A stretch of DNA of 64,000 nucleotides from Palsa-1033 sp963735455 (GTDB lineage Bacteria; Chloroflexota; Limnocylindria; Limnocylindrales; CSP1-4): NCBI GenBank assembly GCA_963735455.1, contig CAVTKZ010000004.1:505400-569399 (forward strand), in the 5' to 3' direction. The translations under genes were made by a program, and so were the position numbers. Shown in pieces: positions 43,971-51,194 of this stretch; position 1 is the first letter of the stretch, and each line of letters begins with the position of its first letter. The notes beneath the pieces are model-generated. The model did not search any database. It saw nothing but the letters and a program-made list of their open reading frames with translations, and was not told the DNA's origin.

Positions 43971-45661
43971 GGCCGGGCCGCCAGGAGCTGCCCGGCGACC
44001 CGCGCGATCAGGTCCGCCGGGACGTCCTTCCGGACGGCGACGAAGTCGGCCGTCGGCAGGACCCAGCGGAGCTGCCCGCCGGCGTGCTTCTTGTCGGCGC
44101 CGAGGGCCGCCAGGACGGCGTCGGACTCCAGCCCGAGCTCGGCCAGGCCGCCGGCGGGGGCCAGCTCGAGGGTCGTCAGGAGGTCCTCGATCCGGGCGGC
44201 CCGATCGGCCGGCGTGACCCCCAGGGCGACGCCGATCCGGCAGGCCGCCCGCAGGCCGTAGGCGACCGCCTCGCCGTGGAGCAGCCCGTCGCCGTAGCCC
44301 GCCGCGGCCTCGAAGCCGTGGCCGAGCGAGTGGCCCAGGTTGAGCGCCAGCCGGCCGGCCTCGATCCGGGCCGCGACGAGCGGATCATCGGACGCCTTCG
44401 GCCGGCCGCCCGACTCGCGCTCGTCGGCGAGGACCACCTCGACCTTGGCCCAGGCGCAGCGCTCGACCAGCTCGGCCAGGGCGCCGTGGGCGATCACCGC
44501 CGGGTCGCCGCGGGCGATCCCCGGGCCGTCGCGCTCGAGCAGGCCGAACAGGGCCTCGTCGCCGAGGGCGGCCATCTTGACCGCCTCGCCGAGGGCCGAG
44601 CGGCGCTGGCGGATCGGCAGGCCGGCCACGAGGGCGACGTCGATCAGGATCGCCGCCGGCTGGTGGAAGGCGCCGACCAGGTTCTTGCCGTCGGCCAGGT
44701 CGACCGCGGTCTTGCCCCCGATCGAGCTGTCGATCTGGGCGACGAGCGTCGTCGGGACCTGGACCAGGGGCACGCCCCGCAGCCAGGTCGCGGCCAGGAA
44801 GCCGGCGGCGTCGCCGAGCGCCCCGCCACCGAGGGCGATCAGCGGCTCGGTCCGCTCGACCCGCAGCCGGGCCAGTTCGCCGGCCGCCGCCTCGATCACG
44901 CTCAGGCGCTTGGCCGCCTCGCCCGTCGGCAGCAGGATCCGCTCGACGCTGAGGCCGGCCCCGACCGACCTCGGCGGCCAGCGCCTCGCCGACCGCCGCC
45001 CAGGCGCCGGGCTCCGAGACGAAGATCGCCCGTTCGCGCGCCGAGCTCGGCGAGGGTCGCCAGGAGGGCGCCGCGACACGAACGATTCGCCGATCCGGAT
45101 CCGGCCCAGGCGGGTGTCGGCGGCTAGCAGCAACGTGCCCGGCCGTGCGTCTGCCCCGAGGACGGCATCGAGCCGGTCGATCACTGCGCCGACCTGGGAC
45201 AGGCCGTTGAGCCGCACGGCCGGGGCGTAGAACCGCTCCCGCCCGGCCGCCAGCTCGCGGATCGTGCCGACCGGATCACGGCCCTGGAGGAGCGGCCGCG
45301 GGTTGGGCGAGTTGCGCAGGCGCTGGGCGAGGACCTCCGGCGGCCCGTTCAGCCAGACCGCCCGACGGCCGCGGTACAGCGCCCAGCGATTGGCCGGGTC
45401 GACGACCGTGCCGCCGCCCGTGGCGATCACTCGGCGCAGCTCGGGCGCGCCATCGGCCTGGCCCAGGGCGGCGACGGCCGCCCGCTCGCGGGAGCGGAAG
45501 CCGGCCTCGCCCTCGGACTCGAACAGCTGGGCGATCGTCTGGCCGGCCGCGGCCTCGATCGTCGCGTCGAGGTCGACGAACCGGGCGCCATGGCGGGCCG
45601 CGATCCGGCGTCCGACCGAGCTCTTGCCGCTGCCCGGCAGGCCGACGAGGACGAGGTCCAT
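43967..45661 (-). CDS. aroKB: Bifunctional shikimate kinase/3-dehydroquinate synthase
   Basis: A fusion of steps 5 and 2 of the shikimate pathway. Residues ~1-170 are AroK (VGLPGSGKSSVGRRIAARHG P-loop; FVDLDATIE; FRSRERAAV; ATGGGTVVD). Residues ~190-560 are AroB (LIALGGGALGDAAGFLAATW; VPTTLVAQIDSSIGGKTAVD; NLVGAFHQP; NLGHSLGHGFEA). A ~35-codon stretch near 44960-45085 is nonsense; three +1 shifts restore FVS-GALLATLAELGA and ERAIFVSEPGAWAAVGEALA, so the frame closes again. ATG 45661 is chosen as the AroK N-terminus, 7 bp after the aroC stop. Confidence 0.9.
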   Translation of the reverse strand: MDLVLVGLPGSGKSSVGRRIAARHGARFVDLDATIEAAAGQTIAQLFESEGEAGFRSRERAAVAALGQADGAPELRRVIATGGGTVVDPANRWALYRGRRAVWLNGPPEVLAQRLRNSPNPRPLLQGRDPVGTIRELAAGRERFYAPAVRLNGLSQVGAVIDRLDAVLGADARPGTLLLAADTRLGRIRIGESFVSRRPPGDPRRARRANGRSSSRSPAPGRRSARRWPPRSVGAGLSVERILLPTGEAAKRLSVIEAAAGELARLRVERTEPLIALGGGALGDAAGFLAATWLRGVPLVQVPTTLVAQIDSSIGGKTAVDLADGKNLVGAFHQPAAILIDVALVAGLPIRQRRSALGEAVKMAALGDEALFGLLERDGPGIARGDPAVIAHGALAELVERCAWAKVEVVLADERESGGRPKASDDPLVAARIEAGRLALNLGHSLGHGFEAAAGYGDGLLHGEAVAYGLRAACRIGVALGVTPADRAARIEDLLTTLELAPAGGLAELGLESDAVLAALGADKKHAGGQLRWVLPTADFVAVRKDVPADLIARVAGQLLAARP

Positions 45662-45668
45662 GGCCGGC

Positions 45669-46976
45669 CTAGTCGTCGCCGCCGGAGCCGGCTTCGCCAC
45701 CCCGGCCGCGCTCGTCGCCGGCCGCGACCGGACGCGCCCGGCCCCGGCCGCCGGCCACGGGCGCCTCCGGCAGGCTCGCCAGCTGGGCCTGGTAGGCCGC
45801 GAGGTTTGCCCGGGTCTCGTCGATCGAGTCGCCGCCGAACTTGTCCAGGATGAAATCGGCCAGGGTGAGCATGACCATCGCCTCGCCGACCACGCCGGCC
45901 GCCGGCACCACGCTGATGTCGCTCCGCTCGTAGTGGGCCTGGTCGACGGCCTCGCCGCTGATCAGGTCGGCCGACGGCAGCGGCCGGGCCAGGGTCGAGA
46001 TCGGCTTGACCGCTCCGCGCACGACGAGCGGCTCGCCGTTGGTCACCCCACCGGTTAGCCCGCCGGCGTTGTTGGTCCGATGAATCCAGCGTCCGCCGGT
46101 CCCTCGCCCCTCGATCACGTCGTGGACGGCCGAGCCGAAGCGGCGGGTCTGCTCGAAGCCCAGCCCGAACTCGACGCCCTTGACGATGTTGATGCTGACC
46201 ACTGCCGCGGCGAGGGCGGCATCCAGGCGGCGATCCCAGTGGACGTAGCTGCCCAGCCCGATCGGCAGGCCATGGGCCACGACCTCGAACACCCCACCGA
46301 CCGTATCCCCGTTTGAGCGAGCCTCGTCGATCCGGGCAATCATCCTGGCCTCGGCCTCGGGATCCGGGCAGCGCAGCGGCGATTCGTCGGCCTCCGCCCG
46401 GGTCCGGCTCGCCTTGGCCGGGTCGAGGGCGACGCCGCCGACCTCGGCGGTGAACGACCAGACATCGATCCCCAGCTCGGCCAGGAAGGCCCGGGCCACG
46501 CCGCCGGCCGCCACCCGGGCGGCCGTCTCGCGCGCGGAGGCCCGTTCCAGGACGTCACGGACGTCGTTGAAACCGTACTTCAGGGCGCCGGCCAGGTCGG
46601 CGTGCCCGGGCCGCAGCCGGGTGACCGGCGTCGCCCGCTTGTTGCCCTCGTCAGCGTGGTGGGCCAGCTCGGCGGCCTGGGCCTCGCTCAGCGGCTCGAC
46701 CTGCATCACCTCGGTCCAGTTCTCCCAGTCCCGGTTGCGGACGAGGAGGAGAATCGGCGAGCCGAGGGTCAGGCCGTGGCGGACCCCGCCCAGGATCTCG
46801 GCCCGGTCGTGCTCGATCGCCTGGCGCGCGCCCCGACCATAGCCCCGCTGACGCCGGGCCAGGTCCACCGCGAGGCCGTCGGCGGTCAGGGCCAGCCCGG
46901 CCGGGACGCCCTCGATCGTGACCCCCAGCGCCGGGCCGTGCGACTCGCCGGCCGTCAGGAACCGCAAGCGGCCCAC
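45669..46976 (-). CDS. aroC: Chorismate synthase
   Basis: Last common step: EPSP to chorismate with reduced FMN. Family motifs are LTAGESHGPALGVTIEGVPA, RRQRGYGRGARQAIEHD, RPGHADLAGALKYG, ASARETAARVAAGGVA and TNNAGGLTGGVTNG. It has 435 residues; ~35 at the C-terminus are a non-conserved Gly/Arg-rich tail. The GTG start abuts the aroE stop with no gap. Confidence 0.97.
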   Translation of the reverse strand: MGRLRFLTAGESHGPALGVTIEGVPAGLALTADGLAVDLARRQRGYGRGARQAIEHDRAEILGGVRHGLTLGSPILLLVRNRDWENWTEVMQVEPLSEAQAAELAHHADEGNKRATPVTRLRPGHADLAGALKYGFNDVRDVLERASARETAARVAAGGVARAFLAELGIDVWSFTAEVGGVALDPAKASRTRAEADESPLRCPDPEAEARMIARIDEARSNGDTVGGVFEVVAHGLPIGLGSYVHWDRRLDAALAAAVVSINIVKGVEFGLGFEQTRRFGSAVHDVIEGRGTGGRWIHRTNNAGGLTGGVTNGEPLVVRGAVKPISTLARPLPSADLISGEAVDQAHYERSDISVVPAAGVVGEAMVMLTLADFILDKFGGDSIDETRANLAAYQAQLASLPEAPVAGGRGRARPVAAGDERGRGGEAGSGGDD

Positions 46977-47861
46977 TCAGGCCTCCGCGACGGCGCCGGT
47001 CGGCTCGCCCTCGGCCGATTCGATGCCGCCGGCGCGGGCCGCCGTCAGGGCACTCTCCATGACCTCGAGCGGGGCCGGCTGGCCGGTCCACAGGCTGAAC
47101 GCGGCGGCGCCCTGGTGGAGGAGCATCGTGGCACCGTCGGCGACCGTCGCCCCGTTGGCCGCGGCGTCGCGCAGCAGCCTCGTGCGCCGGTAGATCAAGT
47201 CCAGGACGAGCAGGTCAGGCGGGATGATCTCGCCCGGGATCGGCGATTCGTCGCCGTGCAGCCCGATCGACGTGGCATTGACCAGGATCCGGGTCTTGGC
47301 CAGCTCCGCCTCGATGATCGACTCGTGCCAGGGCATCGCCTTGAGCTCCATGTGGGCGGCGCTCTTGCCGAAGAACTTGACCAGGCTCTCGGCCCGGTGG
47401 AGATGGCGGTTGAACACGATGATCCGCAGGAAACCGGCCGTGATCAGCCCGTGGATCACCGCCCGGCTGCCGCCGCCGGCGCCGAAGACGACGGCCTGGC
47501 GGGGCATCTTCTGGCGGCCGACCAGCTTGTCGATCGCCTGCTTGAAGCCGGGCACGTCGGTGTTGTGGCCGACCAGCCGCTTGCCCTCGCGGGTGATCGT
47601 GTTGACGGCCCCCGTCGCGTGGGCGTCCTCGGTCAGCCGGTCGACGAGGGGCACGACCCGCTCCTTGTGGGGGATCGTGATGTTGGCGCCCAGGAAGTCG
47701 TCGGCGCGCAGCTCGCCGATCGCGCCGGCCAGGGCGATCGGCGCCCGGTCCCAGAGCTCGTAGCGGGCATCGATCCCGAGCGAGTCGAAGGCGGCCTGTT
47801 GCATCGCGCCGGACAGCGAGTGGCTGACCGGGTGACCGATGAGGACGACGCGCTTCGTCAT
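46977..47861 (-). CDS. aroE: Shikimate dehydrogenase
   Basis: Reduces 3-dehydroshikimate to shikimate with NADPH. The 294-residue protein has VVLIGHPVSHSLSGAMQQAA, the catalytic Lys in NITIPHKERVVPLVD, GAVNTITREG, VGHNTDVPGF and the dinucleotide motif VFGAGGGSRAVIHGL. A C-terminal LLHQGAAAFSLWTG is typical. The ATG overlaps the aroA stop by 4 bp. Confidence 0.97.
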   Translation of the reverse strand: MTKRVVLIGHPVSHSLSGAMQQAAFDSLGIDARYELWDRAPIALAGAIGELRADDFLGANITIPHKERVVPLVDRLTEDAHATGAVNTITREGKRLVGHNTDVPGFKQAIDKLVGRQKMPRQAVVFGAGGGSRAVIHGLITAGFLRIIVFNRHLHRAESLVKFFGKSAAHMELKAMPWHESIIEAELAKTRILVNATSIGLHGDESPIPGEIIPPDLLVLDLIYRRTRLLRDAAANGATVADGATMLLHQGAAAFSLWTGQPAPLEVMESALTAARAGGIESAEGEPTGAVAEA

Positions 47862-49249
47862 GCTCGCACCCCTTCGAGTACCGCGAAGAAGCCTGGATAG
47901 GAGATCGAGGCGCAGCCGGGATCGCTGATCGTCGTCGCGCCACTGGCGATCAGGCCGGCGATCGCGAAGGTCATTGCCAGGCGATGGTCGGAGCGGCTGT
48001 CGGTCGGCGCGCCGACCAGCCGGGTCGGGCCGCTGATCGTGATGTCGTCGCCGTCGACCGTCAGCCGGGCGCCCAGCGCCGTCAGCCCGGCGACGATCCC
48101 GGCGATCCGGTCGGACTCCTTGGCGCGCAGCTCGCCGGCGCCCCGGATCGTGGTCGTGCCGTGGGCCTGGGTCGCCGCCAGGCACAGGATCGGGATCTCG
48201 TCGATCGCCTGGGCCACCTCGGTCGGCGAGACGTCGATCGCGCCCAGCTGGCTCGAACGGACGACCAGGTCGGCCAGCGGCTCGCCGCTGTCCGGATCGG
48301 GGCTCGGGTCTCGGTCCGCCGCGTCGGCGTCGGGCCGCTCTTCGATCGACGCGCCCATCCGCCGGAGCAGGTCGACGATCGCCCGGCGGGTCGGATTGAG
48401 CCCGACGGCCGGCAGGCTCAGCTCGGCGTCGGGATGGATCGCCCCGGCGACCAGCCAGAAGGCGGCCGCGGACGGATCGGCGGGAACCACCTGGAGGACC
48501 GCCTGCACCGGAAACCCTCCCTCGACGCTGACCACCAGCCCCCCATCCTCGCCCGCCGTGCTGACCACCGCGACACCCCGCGCCCGGAGCATCCGCTCGG
48601 TGTGGTCCCGCGTCGCGACGGCTTCGCGGACGGTCGTCCGACCCTCGGCCCGCAGCCCCGCCAGCAGGATCGCCGACTTCACCTGGGCGCTGGGAACCGC
48701 CGTCCGATGATCGATCGCCTGGAGCGGGCGGTGACCGACCACGGTCATCGGCAGGAGGGAATTACCCCGGCGCGCATGGACCTCGGCGCCCATCGCACGC
48801 AGTGGCTCGATGATACGAGCGAGGGGTCGCCGGCGCAACGAGTCGTCGCCGTCCAGGACGTGGTACCCGGGCAAACCGGCCAGGATGCCGGCAATCAGCC
48901 GGGTGGTCGTCCCGGAGTTGGCGCAATCGAGGACGCCGTCCGCCTCGTGCAGCCCGTCGATGCCCGGCGAGACCACCCGGTAGTCGACCCGGCGGCCGTC
49001 CGACCGGCCCCGCTCGACGCTCGCCCCGAGCCGCTCGATCAGGCCGGCGGTGGTCCGCACGTCGGCGCCGTCGCCGGCAGCCCGGATCTCGGAGCTGCCC
49101 TCGGCGAGGGCAGCCAGGAGGAGCGCCCGATGGCTGATCGACTTGTCGCCGGGCAGGCCGGGCCGGCCGCGCAGGCGGGCCGCCGGGCGCACGCCGGCCA
49201 CGTCGGGCTCGGTGCCGCCGGCCAGGTTCGGAGCTGCCTGGGTGGTCAA
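47858..49249 (-). CDS. aroA: 3-phosphoshikimate 1-carboxyvinyltransferase (EPSP synthase)
   Basis: Adds enolpyruvate from PEP to shikimate 3-phosphate. The 463-residue protein shows LPGDKSISHRALLLAALAEG, LDCANSGTTTRLIAG (PEP-loop region), SAQVKSAILLAGLRAEG, EIPILCLAATQA, LRAKESDRI and DHRLAMTFAIAGL. The start is a TTG that overlaps the aroF TGA, with an extra ~30-residue N-terminus before the domain. The domain reads without frameshifts. Confidence 0.95.
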   Translation of the reverse strand: MTTQAAPNLAGGTEPDVAGVRPAARLRGRPGLPGDKSISHRALLLAALAEGSSEIRAAGDGADVRTTAGLIERLGASVERGRSDGRRVDYRVVSPGIDGLHEADGVLDCANSGTTTRLIAGILAGLPGYHVLDGDDSLRRRPLARIIEPLRAMGAEVHARRGNSLLPMTVVGHRPLQAIDHRTAVPSAQVKSAILLAGLRAEGRTTVREAVATRDHTERMLRARGVAVVSTAGEDGGLVVSVEGGFPVQAVLQVVPADPSAAAFWLVAGAIHPDAELSLPAVGLNPTRRAIVDLLRRMGASIEERPDADAADRDPSPDPDSGEPLADLVVRSSQLGAIDVSPTEVAQAIDEIPILCLAATQAHGTTTIRGAGELRAKESDRIAGIVAGLTALGARLTVDGDDITISGPTRLVGAPTDSRSDHRLAMTFAIAGLIASGATTISDPGCASISYPGFFAVLEGVRA

Positions 49250-50322
49250 TGCTTGGCCGCTCCGCCGACCTTGAGCACCGCGTTGGGCAGGACCGGGTCG
49301 CCGTGCAGGTCGCCGACCTGGGAGTGGATCGCCCGGAGGCTGGTCATGAGCTCGGCGAACTGGCCCAGGGTGATCGACTGCTCGCCGTCGGACAGCGCCT
49401 CGTCGGGTCGCGGGTGGACCTCGACCATCACCCCGTCGGCGCCGGCGGCGACGCCGGCCATCGACATCGGCTTGATCAGCCAGCGCTTGCCGGTGGCGTG
49501 CGACGGGTCGACGATCACCGGCAGGTGGGTCAGGTGGTGGAGGAGGGGCACGGCGGCCAGGTCGAGCGTGTTGCGGGTGTACGTCTCGAAGGTCCGGATG
49601 CCCCGCTCGCACAGGATCACGTTGGGATTGCCGGAGCTGACGATGTACTCGGCCGACATCAGCCACTCCTCGATCGTGGCGCCGTAGCCGCGCTTGAGCA
49701 TGACCGGCCGGGCGACCCGCCCGACGGCGGTCAGGAGCGAGTAGTTCTGCATGTTGCGGGTGCCGACCTGGAGGATGTCGGCGTACTCGGCCACGATGTC
49801 GACCTGGTTGGGCTCCATCACCTCGGTGATCACCGGCAGGCCGGTCCGCTCGCGCTCCTCGGCCAGGTAGCGCAGGCCCTCCACGCCCAGGCCCTGGAAC
49901 GAGTACGGGCTGGTGCGCGGCTTGAAGGCGCCGCCACGGATGATCGTGGCGCCGGAGGCCACCACGCCGTCGACCGTCTCACGGAGCTGGTCGCGACTCT
50001 CGATCGAGCACGGGCCGGCCATCACGGTCAGGCTGCCGTCGCCGATCACCGCGTCAAGGACCCGGACGACCGTGTCCTCGGGGTGGAACTCGCGCGAGGT
50101 GAGCTTGAACGGGCGGCTGATCGGGGTGACCGCCTCGACGCCGCCGAGGGCCTCGAGCCGGCTGATCAGGACCGGCTTGCGGCTGCCGATCTCACCGACG
50201 ACCGCGATCACGAGCCGCTCGGCGCCGGCGTGGTCGTACGGCACGAGCCCTTCCGCCAGGATCAGGCTCTTGACCGCATTCGTCTCGGCCTGGCTGGCCG
50301 AGGCGCTCATCACCACGAACAT
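49246..50322 (-). CDS. aroF: 3-deoxy-7-phosphoheptulonate synthase (type I-beta)
   Basis: First step of the shikimate pathway, from PEP and erythrose 4-phosphate. It has 358 residues. An N-terminal ferredoxin-like domain (MFVVMSASASQAETNAVKSL to residue ~70) is the type that gives Tyr/Phe feedback in the Thermotoga enzyme. The barrel follows with MAGPCSIESRDQL, GGAFKPRTSPYSFQGLG, QVGTRNMQNYSLL, KRGYGATIEEWL, CERGIRTFE and IVDPSHATGKR. The ATG has GGAG 7 bases upstream. It leads the aro operon, downstream of a leader peptide and terminator. Confidence 0.96.
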   Translation of the reverse strand: MFVVMSASASQAETNAVKSLILAEGLVPYDHAGAERLVIAVVGEIGSRKPVLISRLEALGGVEAVTPISRPFKLTSREFHPEDTVVRVLDAVIGDGSLTVMAGPCSIESRDQLRETVDGVVASGATIIRGGAFKPRTSPYSFQGLGVEGLRYLAEERERTGLPVITEVMEPNQVDIVAEYADILQVGTRNMQNYSLLTAVGRVARPVMLKRGYGATIEEWLMSAEYIVSSGNPNVILCERGIRTFETYTRNTLDLAAVPLLHHLTHLPVIVDPSHATGKRWLIKPMSMAGVAAGADGVMVEVHPRPDEALSDGEQSITLGQFAELMTSLRAIHSQVGDLHGDPVLPNAVLKVGGAAKH

Positions 50323-50380
50323 CGGTGCTCCGCGTCCTTTCGCGTGGTTTGCTTTCCCGTAGTGGCCCGGCTCGGCCAAC

Positions 50381-50407
50381 AAAAAAAGCAGAGGTCTGAC
50401 CTCTGCT
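50381..50407 (-). terminator. Intrinsic terminator (attenuator) before aroF
   Basis: On the minus strand AGCAGAGGTC and GACCTCTGCT form an almost perfect hairpin followed immediately by TTTTTTTG. It lies 59 bp before the aroF ATG and 47 bp after the leader-peptide stop. A competing upstream fold between GCACGGGTCGTGCCGGG-type segments (50411-50438) could act as antiterminator. Confidence 0.85.
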
Positions 50408-50453
50408 CATCCCGGCACGACCCGTGCTCCCGGGTCTCAGCTTCCGGGTTCGG

Positions 50454-50492
50454 TCATGCCGGGCGTTGGTAGGCGAAAAAGAAGGTGTGCAT
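50454..50492 (-). CDS. Aromatic leader peptide of the aro operon
   Basis: A 12-codon frame, MHTFFFAYQRPA, stop TGA. Three consecutive Phe codons and a Tyr codon are what a ribosome-mediated attenuator for aromatic amino acids needs, as in the enterobacterial pheA leader. GGGGA lies 5 bases before the ATG. A promoter 13-42 bases upstream and a terminator 47 bp downstream complete the attenuator. Shortage of charged tRNA-Phe or tRNA-Tyr would stall the ribosome and let transcription enter aroF. Too short to be found by length alone; function is inferred from position and composition. Confidence 0.8.
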   Translation of the reverse strand: MHTFFFAYQRPA

Positions 50493-50504
50493 GTGCGTCC
50501 CCGA

Positions 50505-50534
50505 ACGGTAGCCGAGCGCCGTCCGCCCTGTCAA
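50505..50534 (-). promoter_or_regulatory. Promoter of the aro operon
   Basis: On the minus strand TTGACA (50534-50529), 18-bp spacer and TACCGT (50510-50505). The transcript would begin a few bases before the leader-peptide ATG. Confidence 0.65.
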
Positions 50535-50556
50535 CGAGTTGGCTACAGTGGCGGGC

Positions 50557-50910
50557 ATGCTGCGCGTCGGCTCCATCGTGATCCGCGTGGATGACCTCGA
50601 GCGCCAGGCCCGCTTCTGGTCGGCTGCCCTCGACTACCAGCGGCGGCCGGGCGACGGCGACGATTTCGCCCTGCTCAGCCCGAGCGACGGCAGCGGCCCG
50701 AACGTCTCGCTCGACCGGGTCCGCTCGACGGTCCACGTGCCGCCCCGGATCCACCTCGACCTGTACGCCGGGGACCAGGCCGCAGAGGTCGCCCGGCTGG
50801 TCGGGCTGGGGGCCACCGAGGTCCACTGGGACAAGCGGCCGCCCGATGCCGACTACGTCATCCTGGCCGACCCCGAGGGCAACCGCTTCTGCGTGATCGA
50901 CGCCGGCTGA
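50557..50910 (+). CDS. VOC family (glyoxalase-like) protein
   Basis: A 117-residue vicinal-oxygen-chelate fold protein with the paired pattern MLRVGSIVIRVDDLERQARFW near the start and YVILADPEGNRFCVID at the end. The latter supplies the usual Glu/His-type metal region, although the first-half ligand position is not obvious. These proteins include glyoxalases, dioxygenases and resistance proteins, so the reaction is unknown. The ATG 50557 gives the standard N-terminus. Divergent from the aro operon with 64 bp between the leader and this gene. Confidence 0.85.
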   Translation: MLRVGSIVIRVDDLERQARFWSAALDYQRRPGDGDDFALLSPSDGSGPNVSLDRVRSTVHVPPRIHLDLYAGDQAAEVARLVGLGATEVHWDKRPPDADYVILADPEGNRFCVIDAG

Positions 50911-50972
50911 CGCCTGGGCAACGTGCCCGGTCGGCGCATGACCCCGTGCTATTCTGGCGCCCGCGGTCCCGC

Positions 50973-51064
50973 GGAGAGGTCGCATAGTGGCCTAGTGCAG
51001 CGGTTTGCTAAACCGCCAAGTGGGGTAACCTGCTTCGAGGGTTCGAATCCCTCCCTCTCCGCCA
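50973..51064 (+). tRNA. tRNA-Ser (anticodon GCT)
   Basis: A 92-base gene with encoded CCA. Acceptor GGAGAGG/CCTCTCC; anticodon stem GCGGT/ACCGC with loop TTGCTAA; long variable arm; T-loop GTTCGAATC. Decodes AGC/AGU. TATTCT upstream is a candidate -10 box. Confidence 0.97.
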
Positions 51065-51074
51065 CTCCCGCAAT

Positions 51075-51150
51075 GCGCCCGTAGCTCAGCGGATAGAGCG
51101 TTAGGTTGCGGACCTAAAGGTCGTGGGTTCGAGTCCCGCCGGGCGCGCCA
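51075..51150 (+). tRNA. tRNA-Arg (anticodon GCG)
   Basis: A 76-base gene with encoded CCA. Acceptor GCGCCCG/CGGGCGC, anticodon stem TTAGG/CCTAA and loop TTGCGGA, so positions 34-36 are GCG. The D-loop GCGGATAG with A20 is typical of Arg. Most bacteria read CGY with ACG (inosine at 34); GCG needs no deamination. Eleven bases separate it from the tRNA-Ser. Confidence 0.93.
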
Positions 51151-51194
51151 CCATTCGAGCCGGGGCGTCACCTCGGGCGGAGTAGCACGCAGGC

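Noticed and set aside
51075..51150. tRNA-Arg as a prophage or island attachment site
   Set aside because: I looked for a repeat of the tRNA 3' end to the right and for an integrase and saw neither.
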